From contig JACAXG010000014.1 in the NCBI GenBank assembly GCA_018881555.1, positions 3,075,331-3,139,330 on the forward strand: a stretch of DNA of 64,000 bases. Reading direction: 5' to 3'. Shown here piece by piece: positions 60,831-64,000 of this stretch. The notes beneath the pieces are model-generated. The model did no database searches, was not told the origin of the DNA, and worked only from the letters and a program-made list of their open reading frames with translations. Position 1 is the first letter of the stretch. Each line of letters opens with the position of its first letter. Origin of the DNA: Amblyornis subalaris. Lineage: Eukaryota; Chordata; Aves; Passeriformes; Ptilonorhynchidae. The position numbers were made by a program, and so were the translations under genes.

Positions 60831-62599
60831 TATTAATTAAAGATCTCTATTGTGTTCACGCTCCTTTTTGGAGCTGTATTATGGAAATGGAGTGAACGAC
60901 ATAAAAAGCAGTGGAAATTCCAGAAATCTGCACCTGGTCATTTCCATCCAAAAAGCTGACACAGGCAGGCTCCAAAGCCAGGGATGAACCTCTTCGGCCG
61001 TGGTTACGATTGCTATGGAAACTAAACTGGCCCCTTAATATTTTTGCATTTGACACATCTGTCTGATTTTGTCTGCAGTTTGGGAAGAGGAAACCTGCTG
61101 GCACAGAATAACAGAAACAAATGAACAGAGCCAGGTGCTGGCCACGAAGGAGTGGGATGGAAAATCTACCTGGACCTTCCAGGCACAGGATCCGTGAGGA
61201 AAACAAACACAACAAACTCAACAAAGNGGGATCTGGACAGGACACGGGGAGGAGGAGAGGTTCTCTCCATGCTCCCGGAGTCGATCAGTCAATTAATGCT
61301 GTGTTTGTTGTCTTTCCTGATTGTCACTGNCAATGATTGGCACACGATGATGGTGCCTCCAAACTTTGTGTGCACTCCATGGAAATTTGCTGAATGTAAA
61401 AGGAAACTCCTGTTTCTGGGCATCTCCAGGGAAGGATATACCTTGGGTCACGCCCTCCTGAGGCTGGGAATGTGCACAGAGGTGCAGGCAGACAAAGGTT
61501 CAGCTTTCAGGTACTTTTATATTTTGTTTCTTTGGAGTTACCGAGGCAATCAGTGAAATCAGGAGAGCCTGACCCAGCAAAGAGTCCGCCACAGCAATTC
61601 CCAGCAGCAGGCACTGCTCCCGCTGGATCTGCCTCCGAAAGGTGGCAACAANACTCAGCAGTCAGCACTGCACTTTATAGTGCTGAAGTGCTTTGCAAAC
61701 ATTCATTAATTAGTCTCCCAACTCCTCTTTAAGGCGGGTAATTAACTGGATTTTCTTTTAAAAGCCCTGCAATGTGGAGAGGTGAAGTGACTCACCGGGA
61801 AGAAGGGAAGGTGCTGGGATTCAGCCTTGGTTCTTTGTTCCATGGTCGAGCAAATATTTCCCTGCTGTCGTGTCCACAAGGTCCCTCTTTGTGGTCATCT
61901 CCTTTATTTCACTGAGCTCTTCCTCTCCAGCCAGCAGCTACCCAGTGATTTAAAAGCACATAAAAGGCTGGATCCAGCACTAAAAGTGACTGTAACTTCA
62001 TCCAGTGGCTGAGGTGAGTGAAATTGGATCCGTTTGCAGACACTGGGCACAAAGATTTCAGCCTTGGTTTGAGTCACACCACTGGAGTATCAATCAGCAG
62101 CGGCTGAAGCCATAACCTGGAGTGATTAATACTAAAATTAACAACCAGGGAAGTCTGTTAGATTCGATTCCAGCTGGTTTGGCTGAAGCTTGCTGAAACT
62201 GAGGCATTTTCTGTAACAAAAAAAAGCTATTTCCTGACCAGATTCCATTTCACTGGAAAAAGTACAAGCAGAATCTTTAGGGCAACCATTAGAACCCGAC
62301 ACTATCACCNGAAGTAACTCGATGTTCCTGCATGTCGCTCTACAAACTTGCAAAGATTTTGTTTGGTTTCGCCAAGGATCGATGTATCCCAGACATTTTT
62401 CCAAAGGATTTCAAGCCTCAATAGTTTAGACGAGATGCTCCTTTCCACTGCAGCCGGGAAGGACTGCATATCCAGCACCCACTGATATAATTTAGCTATA
62501 AAACAAAACAGGCAGTGTTGGGGACAAAATTAAACTATTTTTCAATTTGGTTTGTATGCATTTTTACTATTTGAAACCAGAAATCAAAATGCCAACGTA
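60831..62599. other. Unique non-coding DNA
   Basis: Frames on both strands overlap (60,856-61,556), none recognised. No repeat family is seen. Confidence 0.5.
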
Positions 62600-63580
62600 G
62601 AAGTCACCATTCCAANTCAAGCCATGCTATTTCTTCACCCTGATTATTCCCCCTCTTCCTTTTCTCTCCATGTAAAAACCATCCTACTCCATGTACCTTC
62701 CACCAGAGGCAAATCGTATTTCCCCCTCACACAAAAACCTCCTATTACTCCTTCCAAATGTTTTCAGCGAGATAAGCTAAACCTTACTGTAAATTCCTTG
62801 GCCAATATCTGCCAATCTGGAATTTCCATCTTCTGTGGAGGAGTTCTCCATCTTCTGCAGAGACACCCAAGCCACATCTTCACCCTCCTCATCTGGGAAG
62901 ACAGACAGATCCAGGCTTGGGCATCCTGCTCCTGCTCAACATTCTCTTTTCTTTCCTTTATTTTTTGTGCCAGAAGCCAGGACAGAATTCACTGTGGTAC
63001 CGCAGGGGAAAAAAAAATATGGTAACAAGAGTGCAGGAAATCCACTCAATAAATTGTCACGTTTCAGCAACACTTGTCTTCCTCAGGGCTCCTACAATGG
63101 CCCATTCCACTGGCACTTAAATGTCGTGTTGCCCATCATAATCTCCTTGTTATCATCCTCCAAGTGCTGCCTTTTCCTCATCCCAGTGGTTCTGCAGCAG
63201 GTGAGGGTTATAAATGTCCCCTGCACTGTGGTTTTAATTCTTCCCTCAAACAGAGCATTCCCTTGCCTGATCACAATGNAATTTTCTTTCCCTCTCTTCT
63301 TTTTGGATTGCAACAACAGTGTCTACACAATTCTACCCATAAATGCAACTCTCTCAAGGGCAAATTCCCATTCCCATGCATCCTGCCTCAGCCTTGGAAC
63401 AGCCAGGGGGGTCCTGAAGTCATCCTGCTGTAACCCAGGGGCAAAACCAACCATGACTTTTTGCTGTTATTCCCACAGAATCAGCATCCCAACAATCCAC
63501 GTGCAAATAGGTGCCCTCCACACGCCTCTGCATCCCTCTGAAAACTTTTCAGCAGAAGACATGGATTCATTTTTATAAAT
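62600..63580. other. Pyrimidine-rich block with longest open frame
   Basis: The plus strand is C/T- and CA-rich here, leaving few stop codons. A frame of 247 codons (62,835-63,578) is open, and two others overlap it. It begins with GTG rather than ATG, its product has no recognisable domain, and a minus frame also overlaps. I read it as composition-driven. It might belong to an untranslated exon or a decayed element that I do not recognise. Confidence 0.4.
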
Positions 63581-64000
63581 CTGCTAACACATCATCAAGC
63601 CAGGCACTGGGGAAATGTGCAGCCCTTTGCCAGGAGGGAAATACGGATCTTGGAAAGGATTTGGGCGTTTGTGTCCAAATGAAGAGACTACACAGGCAAA
63701 AGAACCTTCTTTTACAGAATTCAGTGACTGCATGAACCAGCTGGGGAATGCCTGAACTGAACAGATTTGCCCAGTAAACATTAAAATGTAAAAGAAACAA
63801 ACAGAAAAACCCTCTTGAAATAACCCTGCAATCAAGCCAAAGACGGAAACAATTATTTGATAAGAATGAAGAGTTTGAGGCACTACCAAAGACAGAGCTC
63901 TCTACAACAACCTAATAAACCTAACATTATTCCTGCTATTTAATATCCTAACATCTTTTTAAATTATTCAACGTTTAAGTGCCTCGTAATTTGATTTAAA
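63581..64000. other. Unique non-coding DNA
   Basis: Nothing further is recognised up to the window edge. Confidence 0.5.

Noticed and set aside
62158..62175. GATTCGATTCC word resembling a tRNA T-loop
   Set aside because: No matching D-arm, anticodon arm or acceptor stem is found around it.

Overview
The window looks like bird nuclear DNA, possibly from a songbird. The main evidence is a set of truncated CR1 (chicken repeat 1) LINE tails that share the avian CR1 3' block. There is also one piece resembling a known avian LTR element. The rest is AT-rich, has few repeats, and shows no bacterial or organellar organisation. Single N characters are scattered at roughly one per few hundred bases and cluster inside CR1 copies.

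Layout. Positions 1-10,650 are mostly unique AT-rich DNA. They carry three minus-strand CR1 tails (4,477; 6,299; 10,544), an LTR-like remnant (5,340-5,563), an (AATAT)11 microsatellite (3,261) and a 25-bp tandem duplication (7,249). Positions 10,650-33,700 have no CR1 copy that I can see. This stretch holds a CpG-rich block (about 13,050-13,460), a pentanucleotide array (21,770-21,945), one damaged exon-like block (22,435-22,671), a palindrome cluster (24,537-24,590) and several segments that look like conserved non-coding DNA. Positions 33,700-46,850 start with a plus-strand CR1 tail, followed by a CpG-enriched block (33,960-34,560), a strong enhancer-like candidate (39,820-40,460) and a tentative pair of exons (41,728-41,934 and 43,558-43,722). 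Positions 46,850-64,000 contain most of the other CR1 pieces, a CR1-type reverse transcriptase relic (48,060-48,240), an (ATT)n array (51,783), two more enhancer-like candidates (49,330-49,640 and 53,800-54,330), an AT-only block (60,565-60,830) and a pyrimidine-rich tail with the longest open frame (62,835-63,578).

I recognise no complete protein-coding gene, no tRNA or rRNA, and no CRISPR array. Most open frames lack an ATG, overlap frames on the other strand, or arise from repeats and skewed composition. The most economical reading is a gene desert or very long intron with scattered regulatory elements near a developmental gene. The exon-like blocks are the only hints of transcription and they are weak. 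I found nothing that I can honestly call a new biological system. The best leads are the CpG-rich blocks, the homeodomain-site-rich segments and the tentative two-exon model.
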